A DNA stretch of 64,000 nt from Phymatolithon calcareum (GCA_977006965.1 OZ345374.1:2418001-2482000); one strand, 5' to 3'. Positions 48,787-60,229 are shown, numbered from the stretch's first letter. Notes: generated from the sequence alone by a model not told the origin. Numbers and translations are program-made.

Positions 48787-49056
48787 AGCGCAATTCAAGC
48801 AACTTCAAGACGACATGACGACTGGACGTGCCGAATATGCAGAAAATGGTGACGTTGGATTCCATGTAACCCAACTGCGCCAGTCAAGCAACTATCAAGG
48901 CGGCAAGATGAATCGTGTGGACGAAGATTAAGAAGACGGCGAAGGAAGATTCCGCGCAACCCGCCTGTGCCAGTCAAGCAGCTATCAAGAAGACAAGATG
49001 ACTGTTATGATGGAAGAAGAAGATGGCCACATGGACGACGTGTCACTTTCCTGTAC
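48787..49056 (+). repeat. Tandem repeat, three units of 90 bp
   Basis: The blocks CAATTCAAGCAACT (48791), CAGTCAAGCAACTA (48881) and CAGTCAAGCAGCTA (48971) recur with a period of exactly 90. Each is followed by AAG-x-CAAGATGA-like sequence. 90 is a multiple of three, and the plus strand is partly open (ATG at 48815, 38 codons; another frame runs through all units). Confidence 0.75.
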
Positions 49057-49194
49057 GGCTACATCCCGTGTTCTTCTTGACGAGTAGAGCTCGTCATAAC
49101 GTTTTTGCGGATGTGCAAAATATCCTCGTGTGATTAGCTGCCAAAGAAAAACCACCTAGATAGGGATCGAACAGCGAACGGGCGAGCAATTGCA

Positions 49195-49291
49195 CTTTGA
49201 GTTTGAGCCGTATTCCCCCCGTCTATGGAGTTAACCAACTGTTACTCAGATGAATCAAATCATTCAAAATTTCTTTTAGTAACAATAAAAG
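49195..49291 (+). repeat. Dispersed repeat, also at 35237-35330
   Basis: See partner. It lies between the tandem repeat and the 3' end of the methyltransferase gene. Confidence 0.7.
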
Positions 49292-49321
49292 CAGAGTATT
49301 TTTTAGAAATATTAGCGTAAA

Positions 49322-50824
49322 CTAAACATCCAGTCGCCTCGCGACCACATTACTATTGTAATGCATTATTACTTCGAAGTTTGAACCCTCAAGTAGGGAC
49401 ACAGAGTCCTTTGTGTAAGGACATGTAGCCTGAAGAATAATCAAGAAACCGCGTGGTCTGAGAAGCCGATGCATCTCAACATACGTGTCACGCAATGTCA
49501 AAAGGCGCTTCGAACTCTTATCGCACGCCAAGTGCACCATGTCAAACATTCGAGGATAGAAAGGTCCGCTTTCCATCCAGTCATGTAGCATCCCAACAGA
49601 TCCTGCTTGTATATATCTTTGCAATGTATCGTTATGACGCGGAGAGAAGGTGTGCAGCGTGTACGGTACTTTGAAAAGATTCTCTGTCTCCCAGCAGTCA
49701 GCATTTGGTGGGCAGTTCACATTTAGTGCTCGATCAACAGCATCTGGTGCTTCCGCTTGCTTTCGAATATTGTCCATTACTCGAGAAATGCCGGCTCGAA
49801 GAACTCTTTGCCGTGGAAGCGCATTAATTCTCTCTTCTTTAGATTCTTGCAGAGAGCATGGTATCTTTTCTTTTGATTTCCTCTTCTTGCAGACCGTCGA
49901 GATCCGGTGATGTAGCTTGCACTTCCACGGTTGTTTTGCAAGTGCCTCATTCCACTGATTCCGTGGAAGCAGAGCCTCGTCTCGAACTGGAACAAACGTA
50001 AAGATGAAAGTGCCCCCAGGTATAAGGAGCCGGTTCACTTCATCCAGCCATACATCATAGCCTGCTTGATGATGCCAGCACCAACGACAATGTACAACGT
50101 CAAATGATTCCGAAGGGAAAGGGAGCGGGCCCCCGTCAAAGTACTGAATGAAAATAGGAAGACCTCTATCAGCGATAACTGCACCAAGACGCAGATAGGA
50201 CTCGACAGGGACGTAAGATAGAACTTCCAGAGACTTGTTTCCCCCAAATGGGTCAGCCATTGCTCCCGCAACAGATCCAATGCCGGCACCAGTATCTAGA
50301 ATGACTGCTTTGGAAACGTTTCGAAATCTCTCCTGGGCTTCAGAATGTTTCATAAGAAACCTTGCGTATGCGTAGTTGTCCCCAAATGCACGCACAGAGG
50401 TACCCCCTTCTGGATTTAGAATCATCGTATCTCCAGCTATCCGAGCCCATCTTTGCTCTTCTACTTGCAACGAATAATTTGGGTGTGAATAGTTCAGATG
50501 CCCAAGATTATTAAGTGGTACAGACCAAAGCCTTTTTTCGGATCCGAATGGGAGTTGATATCCTTGCGGCTTTCGGACATAGCAAAGACCTTTTCTTCCT
50601 AATTTAGACGGGATGTAGAATGAATCAGAGCAAATTGGATGAGGCGATCCCTTCCGTCTTGCTGAAGTTGGCATCTTTGTTCCAGAGTGCACTGGCAGTC
50701 GGAGAGAGAAAAGCATAAAAGTGCATATCGAGACCACCCCAAATAGGAGAAACCGTGTCGTGGATCTTACTTTCCTTGACTGTGAATACATGCTTCTTGT
50801 AAAGCTCGCATTGCATGAGCACAT
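49322..50824 (-). CDS. Golgi SAM-dependent methyltransferase (plant PMT/QUASIMODO-like)
   Basis: 500 residues, single exon, ATG at 50824. Residues 24-42 are a membrane anchor after a basic tail. The SAM-binding motif I is AVILDTGAGIGSVAG (173-187). FDVVHCRWCWHH (241-252) and EVNRLLIPGGTFIFTF (262-277) match the DM-x-HCSRC...E-x-DR-x-LRPGG signature of the PF03141 family. A second half-domain ends with MHRLLRPRGFLIIL. In plants such proteins methylate pectin in the Golgi; here the substrate is inferred to be a matrix polysaccharide or glycan. Confidence 0.82.
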   Translation of the reverse strand: MCSCNASFTRSMYSQSRKVRSTTRFLLFGVVSICTFMLFSLRLPVHSGTKMPTSARRKGSPHPICSDSFYIPSKLGRKGLCYVRKPQGYQLPFGSEKRLWSVPLNNLGHLNYSHPNYSLQVEEQRWARIAGDTMILNPEGGTSVRAFGDNYAYARFLMKHSEAQERFRNVSKAVILDTGAGIGSVAGAMADPFGGNKSLEVLSYVPVESYLRLGAVIADRGLPIFIQYFDGGPLPFPSESFDVVHCRWCWHHQAGYDVWLDEVNRLLIPGGTFIFTFVPVRDEALLPRNQWNEALAKQPWKCKLHHRISTVCKKRKSKEKIPCSLQESKEERINALPRQRVLRAGISRVMDNIRKQAEAPDAVDRALNVNCPPNADCWETENLFKVPYTLHTFSPRHNDTLQRYIQAGSVGMLHDWMESGPFYPRMFDMVHLACDKSSKRLLTLRDTYVEMHRLLRPRGFLIILQATCPYTKDSVSLLEGSNFEVIMHYNSNVVARRLDV

Positions 50825-51366
50825 TGATTGTAAGTTGAATGTTATCGGATGTGGGCGGACTCTCCCGGAAAGAACTCTAATAGTATGCCTTACGTTTCAT
50901 GTTAAAAACACTTCTTCAGTAAACATGTACCACAGACGGACGAATTGCTGACATGTTCGCAAAGTGCTAATAATTCCGTCCGTACTTCTGTGTTAAGAAC
51001 AGCTTCTGAAGTTCTATTTTTCGGACAAGAAAAATTCAACGCTGTCCCGATACAAGTGTATGTGCTTACTGCTTTAGCTGTCCGTCATTCAACAATTTCC
51101 GGTTCACGCTTTTGTCCCTTGCAGAAATTCACTCGGCCATATTTCGCTGGCCCGCACGTCGAACATATAGAGTAATTTGAGGTTTAATGGATACTGATTG
51201 CTGGTTTGGGGCCAATCCAGCAGGCTGTGCGAGTCAAAGGAAGAGCTGTAGTGTCGGCTCAATGAGCAGGTAGTGCTAGGTACTATGGGGCCCAGCACAG
51301 TCATGCTTGCTTACGTGGTGTATCTCACCATAAGAACCGATGAGCCACTCACTTATGGAAGAACGG
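50825..51366. other. Spacer upstream of the methyltransferase gene
   Basis: No supported gene. Plus frames at 50721-50951 and 50945-51175 have no motif. Confidence 0.4.
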
Positions 51367-51380
51367 TCTATGAACGGAGA
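51367..51380. repeat. Target-site duplication, left (14 bp)
   Basis: TCTATGAACGGAGA, repeated at 52001-52014. Confidence 0.85.
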
Positions 51381-52000
51381 CCACGCCAAAGTAAACCCTC
51401 ACCTCTTCAGAGCGGCGTATGAAACTACGCCTCGCACAAACATCAAGCAATATCAAAGACAAAAGATCCTGGAAGCTGCCACGAAAGTCGAAGAAGGAAA
51501 AAAACGCCCCATCCCGAGTATCAAGACCACACTGCCACCTCACTTGTGCTTCAAGTCAAGGAGGTACAGGACCCTGGCCATCAAATGGGCATTTGGAATG
51601 TTCCCGCCGATGAGCACCTCCGAGCTCATAGACCTAACTGGACAAACTGGAAAGGATGCTATCGAAGATCTCAAGTCAGGCCTATCAAAAGACAAGCTAT
51701 CATATGAAGAAAGTGCTTTTACAAGGAGGGCACTCGACGAAATACTTGCCATGTATCAGGCGGCCAAGGCCACTCTCGAAACCTGAAACCCGCGACTCAA
51801 GACAGTGGAATATTTTTCCCCCTCGAGGCTCTAAGCCAGAGGTAGGTTTTGATATTTCCGCCAGATCGTGTCGAAATCGACCACGCTAACATACAAGAAC
51901 GATAGACCCTGTTTTTGGCCCAATGGCCTTCGCAAAGTTGCCCCAAGCGTCTGCAGATGCGTTGGTAACTTTTAAATAAAAAACTTACACTTCTTCTTCT
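51381..52000 (+). mobile_element. LINE family C, 5'-truncated copy ending in (TTC)n
   Basis: The ORF end (51381-51786) holds the tail domain YRTLAIKWAFGMFPPMSTSE. A 3' hairpin follows at about 51937-51972 (CCAA-GCGUC-UGCA-GAUGC-UUGG), then CTTTTAAATAAAAAACTTAC and TTCTTCTTCT in place of poly(A). An exact 14-bp duplication TCTATGAACGGAGA lies at 51367-51380 and 52001-52014. Confidence 0.88.
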
Positions 52001-52014
52001 TCTATGAACGGAGA
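52001..52014. repeat. Target-site duplication, right (14 bp)
   Basis: TCTATGAACGGAGA, pairing with 51367-51380. Confidence 0.85.
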
Positions 52015-52620
52015 AGACATCGGTTTTCGCGAATCTATCCATCAGGGCAATCTTGTGGATTCTGAATTAAAGTGCTATGCAGTTCATGCTCAAAGCTCCA
52101 TCTGCTAGTCCTTGGCGAGCGAGCACGTAGCCGTGTCACTTTCTGCGCATGAGCTAATAATAGCCACACTTCCTTCTTTGAAGCAGAAGCACAGGATAAT
52201 GTTGAGATTATTCATTTTGGGGAGCCCCAAACTTACGCACGTTTGCACATGTTGGTGTTCAATCTATAGCTCTTGCAAGCTCGGAATCTCTGAGGAGCTG
52301 AACCTATATCCCAAATGCTGACGAATAGCCTTGTAAAGGGCACAAAACAACCTTGACCATGTGTGTAGTACAGAGAGTTTATAGTCATTCACAGAATGGT
52401 GCAATAGTGCGTTTTCCCTCAAAAATAGGAGGTCAGTGACTTAAGGAGTATGGCGGACATGTGTGCATGCTCGAATTGAGGCAGGTCATCCAGAACTGTT
52501 TGCACATATGAAATTCTTATAGGCGTAAAGGGATTTGAAATTGGTCTTTAAGCGACGCATGAGTCCGTTATCCAAAGACGCAAACGTCAACAATACTTGA
52601 ATACGAATAGTGAACTTGTG
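52015..52620. other. Spacer, no recognised gene
   Basis: Nothing identifiable was seen on either strand. Confidence 0.4.
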
Positions 52621-52624
52621 TTGA

Positions 52625-53100
52625 ACACACTGAATGAAGCACAGGCAATTAGCACTTCCGTACATCTGCGGCAGATTTCCGCAGGTGTCGAGAACAAGCA
52701 GGGTGGAAAAATTTGGAAACCGAGCTCTACGGCATATGGAAACGCTGGAAAACAATCTGTCATGATATGACCTGGAAGGAGACAAAAGACCGGATACCGA
52801 GAAAGCACTTGACGAGCTTTTGCTATTCAGCAAGACCATCATCGGTTGCATGGAAAACGAAGAAGGACTGCTCTAAAATCAAGATACGAGAAGTTAAGTA
52901 GATGTCCCTCAGGACACAAAGCCTAATAGCGGGACCACCAGCAGCGAACCCACAAGAACACCACATAGAAGGCCAAACTTTCCCCACCGCCTATGGCAGG
53001 TGGTAGGTTTCAACGGTCTACACACTGGAAGGTAGCAACTGTGGAAGCCTTGCCCGTATGTTCGTAAGACTGTGAGGCTTTTTTTAAATATAAACTTCAA
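52625..53100 (+). mobile_element. LINE family A-related copy
   Basis: On the plus strand about 52635-52880 encodes a tail domain with frame breaks (LRQISAGVENKQGG in one frame, the PQVSRTS-type block in another). The 3' end has the hairpin at 53045-53080 (UG-UUCG-UA) and TTTTTTTAAATATAAACTTC. Its closest match is the minus copy at 4280-4613. A weak TTGAACA duplication (52620s and 53119) is not convincing. Confidence 0.65.
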
Positions 53101-53214
53101 TTAAAAAATACAGAATGCTTGAACATAAATGACACCATCCCTAACAATTAACTTCATCTTAATGAGCGGACAAGAATCCAGGTAAGAGAAACATGAGGAG
53201 ATGGGGGATAATAC

Positions 53215-55000
53215 TTGTATCTTGAGTTTATTTTATGGACCACTTCAAATGAGGGGCGATTTTAAAAGCTCGAAAAAATTTATAAAACGAAGGTGAAACT
53301 GCTTCCTCACGCCATATTCGAAGAGTTGGCTTGTCTTCTGTTCTAGGAGTACCGCAACTACAACCTTAAGGTCGCTTCATTACACGCTAGCAACGAAAAT
53401 ATGTTGGTCACTCAGAAACATCAGACCTGCCATCCTCGAGAAAAATGGTGGCTCAGCATGTTCTGCATATCCGTAAACTCCAAACCAGCATCGGAGACCG
53501 GTATCTCAAAGTTCTACAGACTATAGAGAGCCGTTTCCAAGTCAGAAAAGGTGAGAGATATAGTTCAGGAGGTAATCGTGGAAATATCAATCGAGCGAGC
53601 ACTTCCCGTGAAGTGGGTCCTAGATATTTACAATGTGAAGGCAGGGAACGCTGACAATGATATTGCAGAAGCTCACGAGCTCGAACCGAGCCAACACCGG
53701 CAAAGAGAGGTACCGCGAAGGCCTGCTAGCAATACTCATACTCTCGAATATACCCTCGAAACGACAGTTTATCACAAGCTTCCATACATTCTTCAGAAGC
53801 TCTAAACGCCTTCTTCTGGGCTCTCTCGCCGTTGCCCTGAAATGCTTTTGGGACTAACTTCAAAGGAGGAACTTGATATCATCACGCCGACAACGCGAGC
53901 CGAATATTGTAGCTCATGGAGTGCCAGGACATAAGCGGCAAGCTATAGGTCTGATTGGGGAAAAGGTTTCTCTCAGTTCTGGAAACTTCGCACTCTACAT
54001 GGAGACTTCTTATTCTAGAATGATGGTATTGGACTATTATTGCGTCATGACGATGTTTCCTCAAGTGCACCTGCGAAAAATTGCTTCTTGGGCGTCCGCC
54101 ACGCTTATAAGAATTGGACAAAAAGAGACTAGAGTCACAGAGATTATTCAGATTTTCAGAATACTCGTCCCATGACAGGGGTTGCGTTCGACGCAGAGAG
54201 CGATTCTTGGAAGTCTGCCATGCCGAAGAAGTTTCTCCCCTCATCTTCTACTTCAAAAACCGAGAAGCCATGGAAATAACTCCGGTGGAATCAATCAGTG
54301 TGCAACCTAGCGAATAAGGCAATAAGGAAATATGTTGTCTCCGCTGTACCACTGGTCGCTAAGTCAAGATTCTGTCGAACCGTAGATGAGCAGAGAAATC
54401 GCACTGTCTATTCGTCGGACTTCTTTCGCGGCTCGTAGCAACCGCAGAACACGAGTACTAAGGACATTTCCAAGGCGACATTGCCCACGGTATAGCAGTT
54501 CTGTGCCGCCTTATGGCTGCATATTCCAGTGCGAGGCGCATTGTTTGCGTGCCTTCATAATTGCTGAGTGTTGAGTCTGCAGAGATCAACAAGTGCGCCT
54601 ACAGTTCATCGGGGTCATCAAATTCTTCTGGCAATTTGTGTGTTTGTTAGCTGACTGTTATTCTATGACGCCCATCCAGAATGTCCGCGGCAGATGACGC
54701 AGCAAAGGAATTGTGAAATGCTGGCCGAGAAAAGCATCGATAGCTCATTTGACTCGCGTATTAGTCGTCGACGTTCAGTCCCCACAGAACTTACAATTTC
54801 ATTCGAGAACGGTGTTGGAATGCACTTAACTCCCAAGTAAACAAAGGGGTGGACTGTGGATGTCAGGATGACTTCTTTTGCTGTGCAAACCAACTGCAAT
54901 TCAAGACGACGATCATCGTGTGCCCATCATGTAATAGGCTTGACAGTGCCACAATTACTCATATATGACCGATTGTGTGTGAAGTGCGGCAGCAGAATCG
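53215..55000 (+). mobile_element. Decayed piggyBac-like DNA transposon, copy 2
   Basis: Collinear with 1.7-4.1 kb. Matching pairs include 53380-53420 with 1835-1875 (ATGTTGGTCACTCAGAA), 54165-54180 with 2715-2730 (ACTCGTCC...ATGACAGGG), 54275-54360 with 3450-3530, and 54870-54960 with 3990-4095 (GATGACTTCTTTTGCTGTGC). Coding potential is lost. The ends are not defined, and no LINE insertions are seen inside. Confidence 0.5.
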
Positions 55001-55009
55001 ATAATAGAA

Positions 55010-55368
55010 AAATGGAAAACGTCGTGTTTATCGATGCCCACTTGGCTCATGGGCTTATTCGTCACCGAAATATTATATTGCAGCAAAATATTGTCATGTG
55101 CCAGTTATTTTAGTTCCGCTGGGCCAATGAGCAAATATTCTGTTCCTAAAGTGTCATTCAATTGCGTTAGCGGGGCAGAATGATCTCATCTAATAAAAGT
55201 GCCCGGCCAAAAAATTGAATTTAGAAAATAGGAGGCACGCTAAGCGATCGGATATAGCGTTGCCATCCATAGCATGCAATTGTAATGCCTTCTTGAGTCA
55301 GCGAGAGTGTACGATCGTGCGAGTTCACGAAGTGTTTGTTTCTCTCAACGACTATTCAACGCTAGAAG
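55010..55368. other. Spacer upstream of the GT8 gene
   Basis: No motif recognised. It probably contains the promoter of the next gene. Confidence 0.4.
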
Positions 55369-56376
55369 ATGCCTCTGGTAAGAAGAACTTCTTCAAGGGC
55401 ACGATCTCGTCCATATTTCTTTTGGACTACTGGACTGATTCTCATCGGAATATGTTCAATCAATGTAAGATTTACAAAAAGCTCCGTTGATGAAGGAGTT
55501 ATGACTTTCGTTATCTCATGCGGACAAGGGGAAACAGATGCAGTCGAAGAGATGATTCCGTTGCTAAAAAGTATCATTGTTCTGACAGCGACAGAACGTG
55601 TCAGGTTTGAATTCTTGACTGATGGTCACGGGAATAAAAAGATTCGAAACTATTTCGAGCCACCAATGTTGTTCGGGAAGGAAATTGAGGTTCGAATTAA
55701 TGTCATGAACATGACAAAAGTATTGAGTCGAGCAAAAACTCTGGATTTCCAACCACGGCATCACAGTGGATTATGGGGCTTAAGTAAGCTATTTACTCCT
55801 TGGATACTGGAAGACATTTCAAAGGGAATTGTTCTCGACACTGATATGATATTCATCCAAAACCCTACTTTCTTATGGAAAGAGTTCGGGAAAGACTCGA
55901 CGAGATCATGGATTTACAAAATGCCAATGATGAGCCATGATTCTTCGAATAACATATGTTCTTGTGTCAACATGATAGACATGGCGATGGCACGGAAAGA
56001 ACGTATATTCCCCCGTGTTATCAAGGATGTAATCAAGAAGTCACCATACTTAATTCAAGCACAAGCAGTAGGTGATCAAGCAGTTTACTTTGAAATGAAT
56101 AAGCATACGAACTATTTGAGGAAACTACCGGATATGTGGAATGTTGACAAGTGTCACAAGTACAACCAAATTTGGAGAAACGGCAAGAAAAGCGATCAGA
56201 TAGTCGCACTTTTGCACAGAAACTGTTTAGCACATGGCCTAGGTAAAAATATATACCAAACTCGGGATGAAGTCTCTACATACTTTGATTTTTGGAAATC
56301 GTACAGATGGGAATGGATTGCGTCGCAAATTGCTGGCTTTCGCGCAAACGTCACAACAAGATATGAGACAGGATAG
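55369..56376 (+). CDS. GT8-family glycosyltransferase (xylosyltransferase-like), type II membrane protein
   Basis: 335 residues, single exon. Residues 16-33 (YFFWTTGLILIGICSINV) are the anchor. VMTFVISCGQGE begins the GT-A fold. LWGLSKLFTPWILEDISKGI leads into VLDTDMIFIQNP, with the DxD metal/nucleotide-sugar site at 157-159. AVGDQAVYFEMN and later NGKKSDQIVALLHRNCLAHG complete the GT8 order. The closest known layout is that of GXYLT/XXYLT-type xylosyltransferases; donor and acceptor are unknown. The ATG at 55369 gives a basic cytosolic tail. Confidence 0.8.
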   Translation: MPLVRRTSSRARSRPYFFWTTGLILIGICSINVRFTKSSVDEGVMTFVISCGQGETDAVEEMIPLLKSIIVLTATERVRFEFLTDGHGNKKIRNYFEPPMLFGKEIEVRINVMNMTKVLSRAKTLDFQPRHHSGLWGLSKLFTPWILEDISKGIVLDTDMIFIQNPTFLWKEFGKDSTRSWIYKMPMMSHDSSNNICSCVNMIDMAMARKERIFPRVIKDVIKKSPYLIQAQAVGDQAVYFEMNKHTNYLRKLPDMWNVDKCHKYNQIWRNGKKSDQIVALLHRNCLAHGLGKNIYQTRDEVSTYFDFWKSYRWEWIASQIAGFRANVTTRYETG

Positions 56377-56887
56377 GAGACTAAGGATAAAAAAGGTTGG
56401 TTCACTTTTTAGTGAATGCGTATTCTTTTCTAGTACATGCGGTGCGCGAAAAAGTCCAAAAGATTTGCTGGGATCACAGAGAGAGTTTACGGCTTCTGTT
56501 TCGGTCACCAAGGACAGAGAGTTTATCAATTCGTCGACTAGAACTGTCGTTCTCAGTTAGCAGTGGCGAATGACTGTGAAAAATGAAAGTCTACTGGCGC
56601 AGGTTAAGCATAATGTGAAAAGCATATCGTTTCGCGTCGTCACTTCGGAATCATTGAGAGAATCATACAGCTAGAAAGAGACTGACGGAGTTAGAGACTA
56701 TCTGAGCGTAGGCTGAAGTCCTTTCGAGGAATTCACCACGATCATATCTGTTGACCAAAAACCAACCCCCAAAGATATGGAAAGATAAACGTGCACTTCC
56801 GACGACAATCAGCAAAGCCTTCACACCACCAATCAACCACCATTGCATTTCATTCGACTCGACCACTCCGGCAGAAGCAAGGGTCGG
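56377..56887. other. Spacer downstream of the GT8 gene
   Basis: 3' region of the GT8 gene, with no further gene supported. Confidence 0.4.
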
Positions 56888-57425
56888 TTAAAATGGATTG
56901 ACATTGCAATGAATTGCAATCCTCAATAGAAATCGAAGATTGGGTCATTCTGCAGCATTGCAAGTTGCATTGCGCCATCTTTGGTGATTTCAATACCGAT
57001 TGCTGAAGTGGCTACACTAATTTAGGTACCCTAACTACGTACCAGTCGTGCGCCAGCTGACCACGAATCGTCGACATCCCGGCAACAGTACATGTAAGGC
57101 ATACTTTCCTTGATTATACCGTGCTGGCTATTTTCTTACAACGTCACTGTCGATTCCACGTGATAACAGCATATGTAAGGCAAACCCTTATCATATTGTA
57201 CCTTGCTGGCTGCTCATTTGCAACCTGGCGTGAATGTGCGGCTGTTTCTGTTGTAGTGTTTTATGCTTTACATGACCATTAAACGATATTCATCGCCCGA
57301 GATCATTGCAATTAGGATTTCTACGACTACCAGTATTGCAATTCGCATTGCATCGCCGTGTGAGACGCCCTCCGCATTGGGTATTGCATCTTTTTCTCCA
57401 ATCGCTTGCAATGGCATTGTTCGGA
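56888..57425. mobile_element. hAT-like MITE (non-autonomous element) candidate
   Basis: Clusters of ATTGCAAT/GCATTGCA-type motifs lie at 56905-56985 and 57303-57420, separated by about 300 bp without coding potential. The same motifs bracket the hAT remnant at 14.76-16.03 kb. Inverted ends are suggested (CATTGCAATGAATTGC at the left, GCAATGGCATTG at the right) but not resolved. Confidence 0.4.
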
Positions 57426-58354
57426 TCCCTGGGCAGAAGTCACAATATCCCACCTCGAGGTGGCTGACCAGGCGAGCTTTAAGACATCTTGCCGAAAGTA
57501 CTTCATCCCTTGCGGAGATTCTGCCTAAGCAAGTATTAGGGACGTCAGTCATCTTCCGTCATCTCAGATAGGATCTAGACCCGTAGTTCAGTTCCTGGAT
57601 ACTTAGGAAAGCTTCCAGCGGTCAGTAAGACGGTTTGTTTTTCATACATGATATATATAGTCAAGTATTGTTTCACTGCGGCACTTTGAGGACAATTCGG
57701 CTTTGTAGCAATACTAGAAAAGCGAAAGAAAAATGTCACATCCTAGCGAAGGAGAATGTATTGAACTCTCCAACTGCTTATTAGTCATTAAAGCGAACTG
57801 CTTCTCTGCTCTCTCTGGGAGTCTCCGCGGCACAGGAGAATTTACAAGGTTCATGTGGGGCGACTAGGGAGGGTTGTGACAGAAGTGGCATTTCGTCTAG
57901 TCCGGAGTCGACGCCGGGGATAGGTTCAGAAATTATCTAGCCTCAAATGTGAGCACGACCGGCCCAGTAAGGTTAGAGGGCAGAAATGACGGCAGAAGAG
58001 AAGGCAAGTGGAGCAGAATCGCGAGATCTGTCATAAGCAGGACAAGGCGCGTCGAAGCGGCGAGTCTTCCGATCATGCGGAGACTGAAGAGCTGGAGAAA
58101 AATAAGGCGGAACTTGGACGAGCTCACGTCCCAACAATCGGCCCAGATGAAACTCGACCCTCGGACAAAAAATAATAAAATCAAGTAGAACTATCCGGAG
58201 AATGAAAGAGCGGTCAGATGCTCCGAATTTGCATGTTTACGCCAGTACCTTTTCGGCCAGCTCGAATGGAAGTTAAGATACAATCCATTTATTAGAAAGA
58301 TGAAAGCGCAACTGATCTACATAGTGCTAAAACCCCGTGTTACACTAGAAGAAG
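57426..58354. other. Spacer, no recognised gene
   Basis: An Arg/Lys-rich plus frame at 57949-58188 is open but shows no motif. Confidence 0.35.
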
Positions 58355-58729
58355 ATGAACAAAGAGATACAGGCGAAAGAAAGCAAGCGCACTTCACTTG
58401 AATGGGAACGTAATTTTGCGTTTAGTATTGAATCCCAAATATCACTTACAGTACTACTCAAGTACTGTTATAAAGAAAAAATTGAAAAGCATATTATAGA
58501 TTTGGAGGAAAATTCCACAAAAGTTCTCATTTCGCGCAGCCAAAATTGTTTAAAGATAAGAAAAATTTGCTTGACCCTCCACAATCTATCGCCGTGGAGT
58601 GCAAATCAATTGAGTATCATGGCCTTGCGTGGAAGTGAAAAGCAATTAATAATGCTTGATTCTTTCATATTATTTTCTTTCATTCTGCGAAATTCTCCTC
58701 CTCCCATTCCCTCCGTTACTCTTCCTTAG
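58355..58729 (+). CDS. Hypothetical ORF, 124 residues
   Basis: Starts MNKEIQAKESKRTSLEWERN and ends in a hydrophobic, Pro-rich tail (FILRNSPPPIPSVTLP). No family was recognised, and no neighbour supports a function. It may be chance. Confidence 0.2.
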   Translation: MNKEIQAKESKRTSLEWERNFAFSIESQISLTVLLKYCYKEKIEKHIIDLEENSTKVLISRSQNCLKIRKICLTLHNLSPWSANQLSIMALRGSEKQLIMLDSFILFSFILRNSPPPIPSVTLP

Positions 58730-59410
58730 TTCTCTTGATTTCACACGAGTCCAATGGGTGAGACAAGTGAGTACTGCTTGATGACTGCTTTTGAATATTC
58801 TTATTGATATTTCTCAATAATTTGAGTAGCTGGGGCGTATGGCTTTTGCCCAACGCTTTTGCACAAACAATTACGCATATGCATTAAGAAGAATCCTTGT
58901 CCATTCAACCAATGGTAGATAACATTTTCGTCCGTCCGTCCTCTTTTTCCCGTGCAATATAAATCACCACGTATATTTCGAGGAACACCCTGTACAGGAG
59001 AGTTACATTTCTACTGAACGCTTTCGATCTTGATCTTCTGCTCCTGGAAATGTTAACGTTCCTTTTCTCCTTGAAGACCAGAAGAGATGTACCGTCGATT
59101 TTTTCGGTTCCTCCTCCGAGACTCCTTCTGTTCCTCAGCTCTTTATGTCCACTCCCCTCCTCACAAAGTCAATATCAAGTTGTTAGTTTGACTAGCTCTC
59201 TTCCGCGGTCGCGAGTTCGTTCCCCATAGGCACAGAGCAGTAAAGAAAGTCTGTTCGTTGCAGTTCCCGTGCACGAGTCAATTTTTGAGTCCATTTAACT
59301 GGAGAGCAAGCATCGCAGGTTTCGATATTTTTGCGACACGAACAATTTCCATGCACATTCTTCTCATCCATGTGTTCTTCTATGATTCGACGGCGACATC
59401 TCGTTTTGCC
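58730..59410. other. Spacer, no recognised gene
   Basis: AT-rich sequence followed by mixed sequence; nothing identified. Confidence 0.35.
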
Positions 59411-60050
59411 TTAGGCCCGGCTTGTTTTCCGGATCAACATCTCGTCCACGATTTCTTCACGGATATTCCCCGCCCAGCCGTGCCTGATCCGAGAGTAAAT
59501 ACGAGTCCGGACGGCCCAAGGGAGAGCTACCGATACCAACACACTCAGATGAAAGGCTGGCCGTCTATTCGCGGCACCAGCCTCACGACGCGCTCGGAGC
59601 GCTACTTCTTCCGTCTCAGATGTTGTTTCTTCTCGCAGCATTTGACAGATTTTGTCCGCTGCTGTGGAACAGCTTACCCTTTCTATTACGCTGACGCATG
59701 TACTTGTCATAGCTTTCCCGCAATGTCATCGTAATTGCAACACCGAGCTCGCGATCGTACGCCTTGAAAAGCTCTCGGAACGCAGCAGTTAAATTGTAAG
59801 AAGAAAGAACGACGTATGTTTTTGTATTGGGGAGAAGATACTTCCTCTTTGAATCACTTTCCGGAACGTGAAACCTGGACAGTATATATGAGCGGATGTG
59901 CAAATCATGGAACTTAAGAAACTTAAGCACAGAGGATGGAAACAGAACGTACGGAAGGCTGAGACTCCGAACGATCTTCTCATCGGTATTTAAAGCCGTG
60001 TTTTGAAGGCTCCCTGAAGCTGAGGACACGAATTTCTTGTGCGGCGTCAA
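59411..60050 (-). CDS. Hypothetical minus-strand coding region (two overlapping frames)
   Basis: 59616-60050 reads TYVVLSSYNLTAAFRELFKA, then YDRELGVAITMTLRESYDKY, then stops. An overlapping frame, 59411-59710, reads MLREETTSETEEVALRARRE and continues with VRTRIYSRIRHGWAGN. Both look protein-like, so a frameshift or a small intron near 59680 is possible. No family recognised. Confidence 0.3.
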
Positions 60051-60079
60051 ATCTGAAGAAGAAGCATTCCCCTGCTGGA

Positions 60080-60193
60080 ATGTCTACACGTACTATTCAA
60101 AACCTTCCGCCTGAGGAAGAAAACATAACTCAGATCAAGTCAGTTACCCCCAAGAAGTGTACGCATCATCTCGGCGAGTTTGTCGGTGAGTAG
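60080..60193 (+). CDS. Short ORF or first exon (37 codons)
   Basis: ATG at 60080: MSTRTIQNLPPEEENITQIK, ending EFVGE and stop at 60191-60193. The last codons contain a good 5' splice donor (TTTGTCG|GTGAGT), so it could be an exon. It runs into the left 65-bp inverted repeat. Confidence 0.25.
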   Translation: MSTRTIQNLPPEEENITQIKSVTPKKCTHHLGEFVGE

Positions 60194-60229
60194 TATCAAA
60201 AAGGATATTTCCGATCGGGAATGAAGATA
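60165..60229 (+). repeat. Left arm of a 65-bp inverted repeat pair
   Basis: Reverse complement of 60561-60625 with one mismatch in 65. The arms are separated by 331 bp. Confidence 0.95.

Noticed and set aside
52620-53125. TTGAACA as the duplication of the 52.6-kb LINE
   Set aside because: Seven bases only, and poorly placed relative to the element ends.
57263-57571. Paired ORFs on both strands as a gene
   Set aside because: They overlap the subterminal repeat cluster of the MITE candidate and have no motif.
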